Assembly: GCA_019925095.2 (NCBI GenBank)
Contig: CM034391.1
Location: forward strand, 27,207,051 to 27,271,050
Origin: Dendrolimus kikuchii
Lineage: Eukaryota > Arthropoda > Insecta > Lepidoptera > Lasiocampidae
Length of the DNA: 64,000 nucleotides
Direction: 5' to 3'
Of this stretch, positions 29,636 through 39,428 are shown in pieces. Numbering within the stretch: the first letter of the stretch is position 1; each line of letters begins with the position of its first letter. The notes below the pieces were generated by a model that worked only from the letters and a program-made list of their open reading frames with translations, was not told the DNA's origin and made no database searches. The translations under genes and the position numbers were made by a program.

Positions 29636-30310
29636 CTATTGTTCAGATACAAATTTGAGATAGTGTTGTTTGACGAGGTCATTAAACGAATGCACAGACT
29701 TGGCTTGTTTTATGTTTTGAGGTAGTGAGTTCCAAAGCCTTACAGCTTGAGCAGTAAAAGATTTGTCATAAAACTGTGTAATATGTGTAGGCATTCTTAG
29801 TCGGTAATTCAAAGATGATCTCAGAATCCTCGAATGACCGTCTTGAAGAAAGTGAAAACGGCTTTTAAGATACGGGGGCGTTTTAGGATTGAACAATATA
29901 TTGTAGAGAAGGGATAGAATGTGAGCATTCCGGCGAAGACGTATTGGAAGCCACTTGAGCTTATCGCGAAATTCAGAGATATGATCATATTTACGTAAGC
30001 CGAAGATGAAGCGGATACAGAAATTCTGCAATCGCTCAAGTTTATTTAGCTGATTTTCATTAAGATCTAGATAGCTGACATCTGCATAATCAAGGATCGG
30101 CAAAAGGAGGGACTGTGCAAGCGCAATTTTAGTGGCATGTGGTAGAAAATTACGCAATCTCCTCAAAGATGCTGCAGACGCAAACACTTTTCTACTAATT
30201 TCTTGTAACTGAGGACCCCAAGATAATGTGCTATCAATGAGTATACCCAGGTCTTTGACTTTTTCACTGACTGCAATTTCGAGACTCTCGAATGTTATCT
30301 TCGGAAGGGA
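29636..30310 (-). CDS. LINE ORF2, C-terminal part (after frameshift)
   Basis: Continues ORF2 in a second frame: KVKDLGILIDSTLSWGPQ, RLRNFLPHATKIALAQSLLL, then NKLERLQNFCIRFIFGLRKY, and FTAQAVRLWNSLPQNIKQA to the stop at 29636. This is the thumb/C-terminal region found after the palm in CR1-like and Jockey-like enzymes. The switch from the main frame occurs near 30310-30320, where a single-base-type frameshift cuts ORF2 just after KTQTIIIGSPRM. Confidence 0.82.
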   Translation of the reverse strand, partial: SLPKITFESLEIAVSEKVKDLGILIDSTLSWGPQLQEISRKVFASAASLRRLRNFLPHATKIALAQSLLLPILDYADVSYLDLNENQLNKLERLQNFCIRFIFGLRKYDHISEFRDKLKWLPIRLRRNAHILSLLYNILFNPKTPPYLKSRFHFLQDGHSRILRSSLNYRLRMPTHITQFYDKSFTAQAVRLWNSLPQNIKQAKSVHSFNDLVKQHYLKFVSEQ

Positions 30311-32565
30311 ATCCAGTTTATTTTTGCAATCATCCTGGGGCTCCCTATGATAATTGTTTGTGTTTTGGATGGATTAACTTTAAGGCCGTACGCGTCACTC
30401 CATTCAGTTATGGCTTGCAAATCAATGTTTGTTAAGCGAATGCTTTCTTGCAACATTCCGATAGAAGAGTGGTTATATATTTGAAGATCATCTGCATAAA
30501 GGTGGAAGGAGCTTTGAAGATTGTTAGAGATTGAATTGATGAAAATAGAAAAAAGCAACGGGGATAGGACGCCACCCTGTGGAACACCGGCATGCGTATC
30601 ACACCACGAGGAAAAAGAATCCTCAATGCGAATACGCTGCCGGCGTCCAAACAGGTAACTACGAAACCATTCAATTACCGTTGGAGATATGTTAAGAGAG
30701 CGTAATATGCCCAGTAAAATATCAAATTCGACAGTGTTAAAGGCGTTACTAAAATCGAGCAGCGTGAGAACTGTCACCTTACCGTTTTCCATGGCAAATC
30801 TGATGTTATCTGTAACTTGAACTAGGGCAGTGACAGTACTATGGCCGGGACGGAAACCTGACTGAAGAGGATTAAGGAGAGAGTTCGTATTAAGGAAGAT
30901 ACTTAGTTGATTATGGACGAGACGCTCAAGAACTTTGGAAAGGAAAGAGAGAATGGATATGGGTCTGTATTCTGTGAAAGTTTTAGGATTTGGTTTCTTG
31001 GGAATGGGTGTTATCAGAGCTTCTTTCCAAAATCGGGGAAAAGAACCAGTTGATACTGAAAAATTCATAATGTGGCTGATCACTGGAGCGACAATATCGA
31101 GGATAGGGATTATCATATTTCGGCTTATACTATCACTGCCAACAGCCTTCGACGTAATTGACATAATACCCTTCTTAACATCACAATCGGAAAATTGAGT
31201 AAAAACAAACGGTGTATAGTTAGGGGTTGGAAGTGATGAAAGATTCTTTAATGTATTTTGCTTAGTTGTTTCATTGATATGAGACGAAGATGAGAAATGT
31301 TTGTTTAAAGACTCTATGTCCAAATTAGAAGACGCTGAAATATTTCCCGACTTTCCAATCCCCAGTGTTTTTAGAAATTTCCAGACTTTAGCTGGATCTC
31401 CGTTTTCTACAGAATCATGTATGTGGCGTCGTTGAGCATCTCTACACACCTTATTGCAGTGATTACGAACCACAACGTACTTTTCCCAGTTATCAGAGTT
31501 TGGTCGGCGCTTGTATTTGGTTTTAGCCAACGATTTCTTAGCAAGCAGTGATTTTATATCTTTAGTTAGCCAAGGTGATGGAAGGTGTCTCATTTTAACT
31601 GAACGAATAGGAGCATGAGAATCGTACAAATCAATTAGTGTTTTGTTAAATAGCTCGACTTTTTCGTCCAGACAGTTTGAACTTAAGATTGCTGACCAAT
31701 CTATCTCCTTAGCGTCTTTTTCCAGTTCGTCGTTGTTAATACCACTAAAATTACGTTGCCTAAGGATTTTTGGATTATGTTTAGGAGGGCGGATTTTGTA
31801 GGACAGGAATATTAAATCGTGATACGAAAAGGAATCAGCAGGGTATTGACCATGCTTAGCTACATGGTCTGCGGAAGATACCAGGATGAGATCAAGGAGA
31901 GATGGATTGCAGTTGGGGAAATGGTGAGTGGTGTTCAATGGAAGAATAGTAATATTCTGAGATTCAACACTTGATTTAAATAAGGCAGATCTGGAATCGT
32001 TCTTCATTAAACAAGTGTTGAAATCTCCCATGATTATAGTTTGACTATAAGAAGGAGTTAAGTTCTCAAGGAGAGTTTCAAAGGATGAGAAGAAATTTAT
32101 GCGTAATGAAGGGGAGTAATAGACACCAAGCAGTATCTTAATGTGGTTTAATGAAACTTCTAAGAAAAGATATTCTCCTTCATTAGCATCTGGTGGTTGC
32201 GTAGAGCATGCAATAATTTTAAAAGGAATTGAGGTGCGAAGATAGATGGCAACACCTCCACCGACATTAGGAACTCGATCATTCCTTACTAGTTCAAAGC
32301 CAGGCAGGGTGTAAGAACAAGAAGGGAGACATGGTTTTAACCATGTCTCAGAAACAAGTATTGCATGCAAGTTCTTACAATCAAAAGTTGCCAGCATATC
32401 TGTAAAATGGGCCGGAATGCTTTGGGCATTGATATGGACGACATTAAAATTTTTTGAGACATCTGAGAATTGCGATTTAAGTGTGTCACTTAGGGAAGGG
32501 ATACTATAATAACTTGAATCACTACACGTTGAGCTATTTGAGCATTCGTCAATGTCGTAGAACAT
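30295..32565 (-). CDS. LINE ORF2: AP endonuclease plus reverse transcriptase (756-codon frame)
   Basis: Starts at ATG 32565. Residues about 35-260 are an apurinic-type endonuclease: VVHINAQSIPAHF, ILVSETWLKP, GGGVAIYLR, GDFNTC and the SYHDLIFL end motif. The reverse transcriptase follows from about residue 490: ITPIPKKPNPKTFTEYRPIS, LLDFSNAFNTVEFDIL, GVPQGGVLSPLLFSIFINS and the catalytic YADDL. The enzyme would nick target DNA and copy the LINE RNA at the nick. The frame is open for 756 codons, then ends in 10-14 non-homologous residues because of a frameshift. All visible catalytic motifs are present, so the copy seems recent. Confidence 0.9.
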   Translation of the reverse strand: MFYDIDECSNSSTCSDSSYYSIPSLSDTLKSQFSDVSKNFNVVHINAQSIPAHFTDMLATFDCKNLHAILVSETWLKPCLPSCSYTLPGFELVRNDRVPNVGGGVAIYLRTSIPFKIIACSTQPPDANEGEYLFLEVSLNHIKILLGVYYSPSLRINFFSSFETLLENLTPSYSQTIIMGDFNTCLMKNDSRSALFKSSVESQNITILPLNTTHHFPNCNPSLLDLILVSSADHVAKHGQYPADSFSYHDLIFLSYKIRPPKHNPKILRQRNFSGINNDELEKDAKEIDWSAILSSNCLDEKVELFNKTLIDLYDSHAPIRSVKMRHLPSPWLTKDIKSLLAKKSLAKTKYKRRPNSDNWEKYVVVRNHCNKVCRDAQRRHIHDSVENGDPAKVWKFLKTLGIGKSGNISASSNLDIESLNKHFSSSSHINETTKQNTLKNLSSLPTPNYTPFVFTQFSDCDVKKGIMSITSKAVGSDSISRNMIIPILDIVAPVISHIMNFSVSTGSFPRFWKEALITPIPKKPNPKTFTEYRPISILSFLSKVLERLVHNQLSIFLNTNSLLNPLQSGFRPGHSTVTALVQVTDNIRFAMENGKVTVLTLLDFSNAFNTVEFDILLGILRSLNISPTVIEWFRSYLFGRRQRIRIEDSFSSWCDTHAGVPQGGVLSPLLFSIFINSISNNLQSSFHLYADDLQIYNHSSIGMLQESIRLTNIDLQAITEWSDAYGLKVNPSKTQTIIIGSPRMIAKINWIPFRR

Positions 32566-33010
32566 AATTATATTTTGTATTTATATTAAATAAAATATAA
32601 ATAAATCGAGTTTGATACGGTAAGCGATGTTTATAATTAATAAAATATTTGATTAGTCCATCTGCCAGTAGTTCTAATACGACACTAATATAAAGCTATA
32701 AATAACATAAGAAAAAACAAAAAAACATCAAGGATAAAGAATATTAAAATAGATGAATGATTAAACAAGAGTCTAATTAGTTATAAGAAGAAAAAAGAGA
32801 CAGAGAAAATTTATCATATTATTCCATGAAGGAACGTATTGAGTACTACATGAACAAAAATAACAGTAAAGCTAAATAAAAAAAATTAAAATAAGAAGGT
32901 AGGTTATTATCACATACTTTGTCGTTTTAAAAGAAAGCTAAATATAATTGCGTGTAGGTGATAAATAATAGTGAAACAAGTAAAGATGAATAATACAACA
33001 ATAACAATAA
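32566..33010 (-). other. LINE inter-ORF region
   Basis: 445 bp of AT-rich sequence between ORF1 stop and ORF2 start within the LINE. No gene recognised. Confidence 0.6.
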
Positions 33011-33612
33011 TTATTTTTTGGTGGCTCCGAGACGCTTTGACTTGGGCGCAGCAGCCATTATCTTAGCAGTCGAGGTCTTCGTTAGCTCTTCCTGTAAAAT
33101 ATCTTCCTGTGGTATTTTGCGTAGGTCACTGAGAGAGTTTATGCGGTGACGGGATCCATCAACACTTACCACGTAGACACTACCTTCTCGTGTCCAGCAT
33201 TTGTTAATGCCGAATTTATGTCGTGCAGCAAGGAATACGTTGTGCCGCATCTTTGTGAGAAATTCTGACACGGTTGTACCAGTTCCTTTTAAATTTGTTT
33301 TGGCAAACCACACTTTATTCCTTATGGATAAATCAATAAACTTCACAAGTATAGGTCTTTGTTTGTGTGAATCAAGACGTCCCATGCGATGACAACGGCG
33401 TATATCGTTCGTTGTAAAATTAGGAATTTTCAACTGATCAGCGACCACTTTAGCTACAATTTTACTGGTGTCTTCGTTCTTCACCTCAGCGACTCCATGA
33501 AATAATAGAATTTTTCTGCGGGAATACATCTCCAGGTGATCCACATTTTCAGCTAGCATCTCAACCTGCCTTTGAAGATTGTTAAGAGCTTGCATGATAA
33601 ACGTTTTGATGA
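33011..33612 (-). CDS. LINE ORF1 (nucleic-acid-binding protein), 5'-truncated
   Basis: The element-derived part reads ALNNLQRQVEMLAENVDHLE (coiled-coil-like), then MYSRRKILLFHGVAE, RRCHRMGRLD, RPILVKFIDLSIRNKVW and GINKCWTREGSVYVVS, ending in a Lys-rich tail. This matches ORF1 proteins of CR1-like insect LINEs: coiled coil plus an RRM-like core. They coat the LINE RNA. The N-terminus is lost at the insertion junction. The open frame continues upstream to 33700 only because the flanking RTE-like repeat happens to be in frame. Confidence 0.8.
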
Positions 33613-33735
33613 CATGACTTCTGCATCCATCTACTTTTGCATTGTATATCTGTTTAGTCATTCTTTCATCATGCATTCTTTCCACGTGCCTACCCCGCAA
33701 GGGAACTGGCGTGAAGTTATGTATGTATGTATGTA
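33613..33735. repeat. RTE-like LINE fragments, right flank of the large LINE
   Basis: 33621-33680 (-) continues the fragment at 29281. At about 33683 it meets a plus-strand RTE tail (GCCTACCCCGCAAGGGAAC, GTGAAGTTATGTATGTATG), so two opposite RTE ends abut. Confidence 0.7.
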
Positions 33736-33827
33736 TGTCTTGTCACTACATCTTCTTCCAATCCACAACACTCCCTTATCACACTGTTTCTTATCATCTC
33801 ACTCACATTAGCCTTACATATACTATA
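33736..33827 (-). pseudogene. RTE-like LINE coding fragment, left part
   Basis: CTTCTTCCAATCCACAACAC continues at 34084 after the SINE. The undisturbed order is seen at 50625-50720. Confidence 0.65.
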
Positions 33828-34076
33828 CGGCCTCTGTGGTTGAGCGGGCTAAGCCTTTGCCGGCGTACCTCACTGCAACGCAGAGGTTCCGGGTTCGATT
33901 CCTGGTATAGTAAATTTCGGAAACGTATTTTCTCCATTATTTACTATGGTCTGGGTGTCTGGGATCGGCCCCAGAGTAGTCCGTTGTATATTACCTATAA
34001 CACAAGCGTAACTTGCTTAATTTGAGGGTATACAATGTGTGTGTTTGTCTGCCGATTATTATTATTATTATTATAT
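33828..34076 (+). mobile_element. tRNA-derived SINE (SINE-T), reference copy
   Basis: A box TGGTTGAGCGG at 33837-33847 fits TRGYNNANNGG; box B GGTTCGATTCC at 33892-33902 is exact. The tRNA-unrelated body includes GGTCTGGGTGTCTGGGATCG, and the tail is (ATT)n. The repeat TACTATA lies at 33821-33827 and 34077-34083, consistent with a 7-bp duplication. It interrupts an RTE-like fragment. Confidence 0.92.
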
Positions 34077-34083
34077 TACTATA

Positions 34084-34215
34084 TACTTCTCAAAGCTCTC
34101 ATTTCAACTGCATTTATCCTACTTTCATGCTTCTTCTGTCACACCCAACTTTCACTGCCGTACATTAGCGTTGGTACTAATACCTCTTAATGGACAGCCA
34201 GGCGTGCCTTTACAG
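34084..34215 (-). pseudogene. RTE-like LINE coding fragment, right part
   Basis: Same segment as 1-130 and 50690-50820 (AAAGCTCTCATTTCAACTGC; CACCCAACTTTCACTGCC). Confidence 0.65.
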
Positions 34216-34415
34216 ACTACTTCTTAAACGCTCAACACACAAATACGCTTCTTAAAAGTCAAATATATTTGAACCTGAGAGGCAATATATTTAACTAGAG
34301 ACGCTACGAACATTCGGCTGTCTTAAATCGTCAAAAGAAAAACTAACGTATTACTCGAAACTATATTTCCATCAAAATTTGATATTTAAACTGGTTTTAT
34401 CAGTGTCAAATGCGA
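34216..34415. other. No recognisable gene
   Basis: AT-rich lead-in to the tandem array. Confidence 0.45.
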
Positions 34416-35440
34416 TTTTATTTAATTTTTTATTTTAATATTACGTTTTGTTAGTTTTTAAAATATTCAAATTAAATAAAAAGTAATTTAAAATCGCGCT
34501 TAAAAACTATCATGCGCGAGGACGTAAGAAAATACTTCAAAAATCATTTCTTCAATACTAACATGCTACGCGCTGATTGCACATAGCTCACGCCGAAATT
34601 TCGAAAGCCGAATACTCGGCGCTTCTGCCGAGAGCGTGGCCGAATATTCAATATTCGTATGTATTCGTGGCATCTCTAATATAAACCAATGCAAAAGTAA
34701 TATTCCACTTGTATCAAAACCGCAATTTACCACATTTTTCATTCAAAGTTTACATGTCTACTGAAAATATTTATTTTGAAACAACTGACGAATTTTTAAT
34801 TTTAATATTACGCTTCGGCCAGTTTTTAAAATATCAGAATCAAATAAAAAATCATTTAAAATCGCGCTTAATTTCACGAGATTGTAAAAAAATAATTCAA
34901 AAATGAATGCTTCAATACTAACATGCTACGTGTCAATTGCACATAGTTTACGCCGAACAATCGATAGCCGAATAATCGGCGCTTCTGCCGAGAGCGCGGC
35001 CGAGTATTCAATATTCGTATGTATTCGTGGCATCTCTAATATAAACTAATGCAAGAGTAATATTCCACTTGTATCAAAAACTCAATTTAGTGCTACATAT
35101 TTCATTCAAAGTTTACATGTCTACTGAAAATATTTCTTTAGAAATAGCCGACGAATTTTTAATTTTAATGTTATACGTTTCGGCCAGTTTTTAAAATATC
35201 AGAATCAAATAAAAAATCATTTAAAATCGCGCTTAAATTCACGAGATTGTAAAAAAATAATTCAAAAATTAATGCTTCAATACTAACATGCTACGTGTGA
35301 ATTGCACATAGTTTACGCCGAACATTCGAAAGCCGAATACTCGGCGCTTCTGCCGTATCAAAAACTCAATTTAGTGCTACATATTTCATTCAAAGTTTAC
35401 ATGTCTACTGAAAATATTTCTTTTGAAATAGCCGACGATG
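34416..35440 (+). repeat. Tandem triplication of a unit of about 363 bp
   Basis: Landmarks recur in order: AACATGCTACG at about 34560, 34920 and 35286; GGCGCTTCTGCCG at about 34619, 34979 and 35343; and TTTACATGTCTACTGAAAA at about 34749, 35112 and 35397. The third unit has an internal deletion of about 75 bp after GCTTCTGCCG. Each unit carries the hairpin GCCGAATACTCGGC. The 65-codon frame 34709-34906 is repeat-derived. Confidence 0.88.
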
Positions 35441-35752
35441 ATATATCTGGCTATGAAACTTTCAGCTGGAATTCATTGCTAAACCAATTTCAGGACTAGA
35501 GCTACCCGCTTTCATGTTAAAATGGGATTGGATTTACAAATCCTCGGGATGCAGGGATTCATTTTAAAAACGAGAGGATGTCAATTTTTGTTTTATTCCA
35601 ATTGCGTCTACAGCTCGTGTGAATTATGAGTGCTAACTAGTATTTCCCTTGTGATTTCACTCTATACATATAGATAAATAAATCAATAGAACTAATGTAA
35701 TAGATTTAATCATAAAGTGTAGTAGATAGATATGATATGAATTGTAAACTCT
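35441..35752. other. No recognisable gene
   Basis: AT-rich spacer before SINE-A. Confidence 0.45.
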
Positions 35753-36243
35753 ATTTTTTTTATTGCAGGAGTTCAGAAGACAGGCAGACGGCCCACTTGA
35801 TTGAAAGCGGTTACCATCGCCTATGGACATTTGCAACAGCAAAGTTGCTACAAATGCGCTGCTGCTCTCTTAAGGGAGACTGGAACCTGGTCACTAATGC
35901 CGGAGCACAACTCAAGGTTGTTATGGCGACATACTTTAGACCAGTGGTTCGGGCATGTGCAAAGAATGACTAAACAGATATACAATGCAAAAGTGGATGG
36001 ATGCAGAAGTCGTGGAAGGCCACAACACACCTTCAATGATCAAGTCGATCGTGTACTAGCAGTAGGTGATGTCAGGAGCCTTAAGAACAAACGAGCGTGC
36101 ATGACAAGAGTTATGAATGTCAAAGAAGCAAGTTCGTGCCTACCCCGCAAGGGAACTGCTGTGAAGTTATGTATGTATGTATGTATGTACTTTGGACCAG
36201 GGGTGGTAGCCATCTAGTCGGGCAAATGCCCTACCACCTGGCA
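35753..36243 (-). mobile_element. SINE-A interrupted by an RTE-like tail
   Basis: TTTTTTTTATTGCAGGAGTTC starts the copy. It is split after TACTTTAGACCAG (35932-35944) and resumes with TACTTTGGACCAG at 36188. The far end stops at CTACCACCTGGC, so the 5' part is missing. Confidence 0.9.
35945..36187 (+). mobile_element. RTE-like LINE 3' end nested in SINE-A (13-bp target duplication)
   Basis: FGHVQRMTKQIYNAKVDGCR, SRGRPQHTFNDQVDRVLAVG, then a deletion to CLPRKGTAV and (ATGT)n. Flanked by TACTTT[AG]GACCAG on both sides. The 5' truncation and short repeat tail are typical of target-primed insertion. Confidence 0.88.
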
Positions 36244-36605
36244 AATCCGTATTTACACTACATACATACGACAATGACAATTTTAAAAACATCACTTAAT
36301 ATGCGAACTGTTATTAGATCACGTCACTTAACACGAGTTTCGCTTAACAAAAACTCTCCCTCTTCAGTAATGACAGCAGTAGATAGACTTCCGGTTTCCG
36401 GCCATCAATGGCCCTTTAAAGGTACATTTGTATTCGCTCTTGCCGCTTCCGGGACGGGAAAGGGCTCACGTTACTCCAAAAGTAGTTTTGTTAAAGTGCT
36501 TTTAGGTATAGTGTAAAGTGATAAGGGTTTATGATACAAACTAATTTTCTTTTCAAGTGTGCTTCCTTTAAGTTTATCAATTACATCTATATATATTGAT
36601 ACGAC
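36244..36605. other. No recognised gene
   Basis: A block 36340-36500 has balanced composition (TTCCGGTTTCCGGCCATC), but no frame with a motif. Confidence 0.4.
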
Positions 36606-36845
36606 CTACATACATACATAACTTCACGCCAGTTCCCTTGCGGGGTAGGCACGGACAACAGAGCGCCATTTAGGCTTATTCTTACACACCTCACTTGCTT
36701 CCTTGACATTCATAACTCTAGTCATGCACGCTCGTCTGTTCTTAAGGCTCCTGACATCACCTTCTGCTAGTACACGATCAATTTGATCATGAAAGGTGTG
36801 TCGTGGCCTTCCACGACTTCTGCATCCATCCACTTTTGCATGATT
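36606..36845 (-). pseudogene. RTE-like LINE C-terminus with (TACA)n tail
   Basis: Reads KVDGCRSRGRPRHTFHDQID, RVLAEGDVRSLKNRRACMTR, VMNVKEASEVCKNKPKWRSV, VRAYPARELA and stop; the cleanest copy of this coding end. Confidence 0.78.
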
Positions 36846-36927
36846 CGTGGTGTGACAGAAGATATATGTCAGAATAAAGGAATGTGGAAGAAAAAGGCAT
36901 ATTGTTCCGGCCCCAATAGAATAATTT
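36846..36927 (+). pseudogene. Second RTE-like family, 3' UTR piece
   Basis: GGTGTGACAGAAGATATATG to CATATTGTTCCGGCCCCAA, as at 55098-55168. Confidence 0.6.
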
Positions 36928-36935
36928 ATATAAGT

Positions 36936-37261
36936 TGTTGCAGACAGAGAGCACCCCCCTGACCCGCCCGCCGGAGCACATCTACACTCCGCGCCCCGCA
37001 TACCGCCGACGCCCATAGCTAGCGCGATTAGCAACTAGGCGTCGGATGGAATGCGGGATATAGGAGGCCGAAAAAACTGAAAAATATGATACTGACACTA
37101 CATACTACATCAAGAAAAACTATCAATTCAGCCACTCAGCTATATTGTACTCGACTCTCTTTGTTATACTCTTTAAATGTACATTTATAACTTAATAATA
37201 ATCATACAGTCCATTATTACGTCGAATTTTCATTTACAAACCCGAGGTGCAACTGCCACCA
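36936..37261 (+). mobile_element. BEL/Pao fragment: pol end plus complete LTR
   Basis: 36936-37007 matches the end of the pol ORF of the element at 41969-48030, and 37008-37261 is a complete LTR (GACGCCCATAGCTAGCGC to GGTGCAACTGCCACCA). The sequence ATATAAGT flanks it at 36928-36935 and 37262-37269. A lone 3' part with matching flanks is not what integrase normally makes; it may have been copied by a LINE. Confidence 0.8.
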
Positions 37262-37269
37262 ATATAAGT

Positions 37270-37477
37270 ATTATAATATAAATTTTGGCTCAAACAATTT
37301 ATTACAAGAAAAAAATACAATAATATGTAAATGTGCAAATAAGGTCAATATGGAAAAAATGGTCACGAAAATATAGTCATATATCAAAATATAAAAAATA
37401 GCAACCACAATAATTAAATTCTAACAAAATAGAAAAAAAATGTATTTTGAGTTTACAATGAATAAACCATTTCCTCT
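37270..37477. other. No recognisable gene
   Basis: AT-rich. Confidence 0.45.
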
Positions 37478-37650
37478 CTATGGCAACGCTAATACGTTGC
37501 CTGAGATACAGGCCAGCCCTTGGGTCATGCGAGAGTCTTTCAAACGTATTGATAGGTTTCGGCAGACTCGATAAACTTCAGGACCCCATGACCCTAAAGT
37601 TTCGACACTGGAAACCACAAACATGTATCAAATGCCCAATGGATATACAA
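37478..37650 (-). pseudogene. Diverged R2-type retroelement fragment
   Basis: CAACGCTAATACGTTGCCTG to ATGACCCTAAAGTTTCGACA aligns loosely with 28611-28755, which is the AIQR...QRISMAIQ coding region on the minus strand. A distinct, older subfamily. Confidence 0.5.
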
Positions 37651-37711
37651 TACGTATTTGGGTCATTTCAAATACTCCTGGCATTTTAGATTATAATATT
37701 ACTAGAATTTT

Positions 37712-37878
37712 CGCCCACTTGATGGAAAGCGGTTACCATCGCCTATGGACATTTGCAACAGCATAGTTGTAACAAATGCGCTGCTGCTCTCTTAAAGGAA
37801 ACTGGAACCTGGTCACTAATGCCGGAACACAACTCAAGGTTGTTATGGCGACATACTTTAGACCAGGGGTGGTAGCCA
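37712..37878 (-). mobile_element. SINE-A, truncated at both ends
   Basis: CGCCCACTTGATGGAAAGC to GGGGTGGTAGCCA; no A-tail. Confidence 0.8.
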
Positions 37879-37954
37879 TTAATTAAAATTCAAACTCTTG
37901 AAACGTATCATGATTGTCTTAAATATTACCCCCAATATTCTATACGAGGCAGCG

Positions 37955-38095
37955 AGGAAACGTAGCCAGCCTTCTGGGCACCTTACCCATAGAAGACGGT
38001 GATCTGGGCTCAGTATTCTACTTATAGTCTTGAGGGACTATGAGTAGAATGCAATAAAAATAAGTTAAGTTTTCTTGCATTGTACTCGATATATT
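37955..38095 (+). pseudogene. R2-type retroelement 3' end
   Basis: AACGTAGCCAGCCTTCTGGG, the stop region and the 3' UTR TAGAATGCAATAAAAATAAG; same end as 16130-16260 and, inverted, 28464-28600. Confidence 0.65.
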
Positions 38096-38099
38096 TAAA

Positions 38100-38394
38100 G
38101 GCCAAATAAATATTCTATACCAAAATTATATGTTATATTATTTATTTTTTATATTATAAAGAGGTAAAGTTTGTGACGTTGTAGGGGATAATCTCTGGAT
38201 CTACTAAACCGATTTTAAAAATTCTTTTACTGTTGGAAAGCTACGTTAACAGGGAGTGTCATAGGCTATATAACATGGCGGTATATACCATGGGAGCGGG
38301 ATAGAGCGCGGGTGAAACCGCGCCGGGCCGCTAGTAATGAATAAATATGTAAAAGAAAAATAGTGTTAAGGACAGAAGCTGTAAAAGATATCAG
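38100..38394 (+). mobile_element. Helitron-like short element ending GGGCCGCTAG|T
   Basis: From about 38150: ATTATAAAGAGGTAAAGTTTG, TAAACCGATTTTAAAAATTC, ATAGGCTATATAACATGG, then GCGCCGGGCCGCTAG at about 38332 followed by T. The 3' end fits Helitron rules; the 5' TC is not clear. Confidence 0.5.
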
Positions 38395-38704
38395 TTTTTT
38401 TTTTATTGCAGGAGATCAGCAGACAGGCAGACGGCCCACTTGATGGAAAGCGGTTACCATCGCCTATGGACATTTGTAACACCAAAGGTGCTACAAATGC
38501 GCTGCTGCTCTCTTAAGGGAGACTGGAACCTGGTCACTAATGCCGGAACACAATACAAGGTTGTTATGGCGACATACTCTAGACCAGGGGTGGTTGCCAT
38601 CCAGTCGAGTACCCTACCACCTGCCTGTGGGTTGTTAAGTCGCCTCTTACGACAGGCTGCCTGGCCGCAGGAAATTGTATTCTTTCTCCGTTCCTGCACG
38701 GATA
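38395..38704 (-). mobile_element. SINE-A, full length
   Basis: TTTTTTTTATTGCAGGAGATC to GCACGGATAAAA; short deletion at TCCAGTCGAGTACCC. Confidence 0.9.
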
Positions 38705-39165
38705 AAATATATTGCGTACACTACCTACTGCTGCTGCGGTGCTTACCTTAGAATTTACCGCACGTTACTCGCTTCTGGAACTCCTTTTAAATATGCTAAA
38801 CTACTCCTTAACTCAACTGCCCACTAAACTTTTCACAAACCTGACCACTTAACTCATAACTGTCCTCTGCTAAACTCTTCTTCCAGCTCTCTAAAGTCGT
38901 CACTATCTTCTAATTAACCTCTCTACCAACTGTCTTGTATCGCACTGGTTGCTTTGCTGTCTTTAACTGAACTACCCCGTATTTTTTTTTTTATTGGACT
39001 TGACTTTATGTTGTTGGTCCGAAGACCTTACAACTTTACCGGGGTTTTTGGGGCGAGTGCCTTCACGAAGCGAATGCGCTCGAGCCCGGGGGGGCAACTT
39101 GCTCGAGGGAGCTCCCTAAGGAGTTTTACCTCGGCTGGACTGTTGCCATGAGCCTTGAATCTTTT
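38705..39165. other. No gene; LINE-like 3' UTR at about 38983-39145
   Basis: A T-run at 38983-38992 followed by GCGCTCGAGCCCGGGGGGGC and TTACCTCGGCTGGACTGTTG resembles 18741-18925. Confidence 0.4.
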
Positions 39166-39428
39166 GGAACCCATAATTTCGATCTTCATTTCGTTATTCT
39201 TTTGTTCATCGTCTATCCCTTTCTAAACATCTATCTATCTCCGTCTTTTCCTTCCTGAACCTTTTATTCTAGAATTTCGATCTTCATTTTGTTATTCTTT
39301 TGTTCATCGTCTGTCCCTTTCTCAAATGTATCTGTCCTTGTCTTTTCCTTGAAGAATCTTCTACCTATTTCTAAAAGTTTTGAGACTGGCTTACGCTGCC
39401 TGAAAGTTCTACCCTCGGTCGCCACAAT
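39166..39428 (-). mobile_element. LTR-2 fragment (5' part)
   Basis: Reverse complement starts TGTGGCGACC at 39428 and carries the same internal tandem repeat (GATCGAAATT, GACAGATACATTT and GATAGATAGATGTT) as 56301-57352. It stops at GGGTTCCAAAAGATTC. Confidence 0.6.

Larger units (their letters stand above)
29332..33612 (-). mobile_element. CR1/Jockey-superfamily LINE, 4.28 kb, slightly 5'-truncated
   Basis: A two-ORF non-LTR retrotransposon on the minus strand. The direct repeat CATGACTT at 29324-29331 and 33613-33620 marks the insertion into an RTE-like fragment. The 3' end (left) has AATAAAGTATATTC and a (TATTC)n tail. The 3' UTR (29340-29635) carries the GAAATCGCTCCCAGCGATAAG block. ORF1 is cut at the 5' junction. 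ORF2 has endonuclease, reverse transcriptase and C-terminal domains with one frameshift. Exact clade (CR1, Rex1/Daphne or Jockey) is not fixed by motifs alone. Confidence 0.88.

Noticed and set aside
33837..33902. Genuine tRNA gene
   Set aside because: The A and B boxes are part of a SINE: the head is followed by a shared unrelated body and an (ATT)n tail, and other copies exist.
36300..36516. Small host exon
   Set aside because: Open only for about 70 codons beyond the RTE/SINE-A boundary, with no splice sites or domain I can support.
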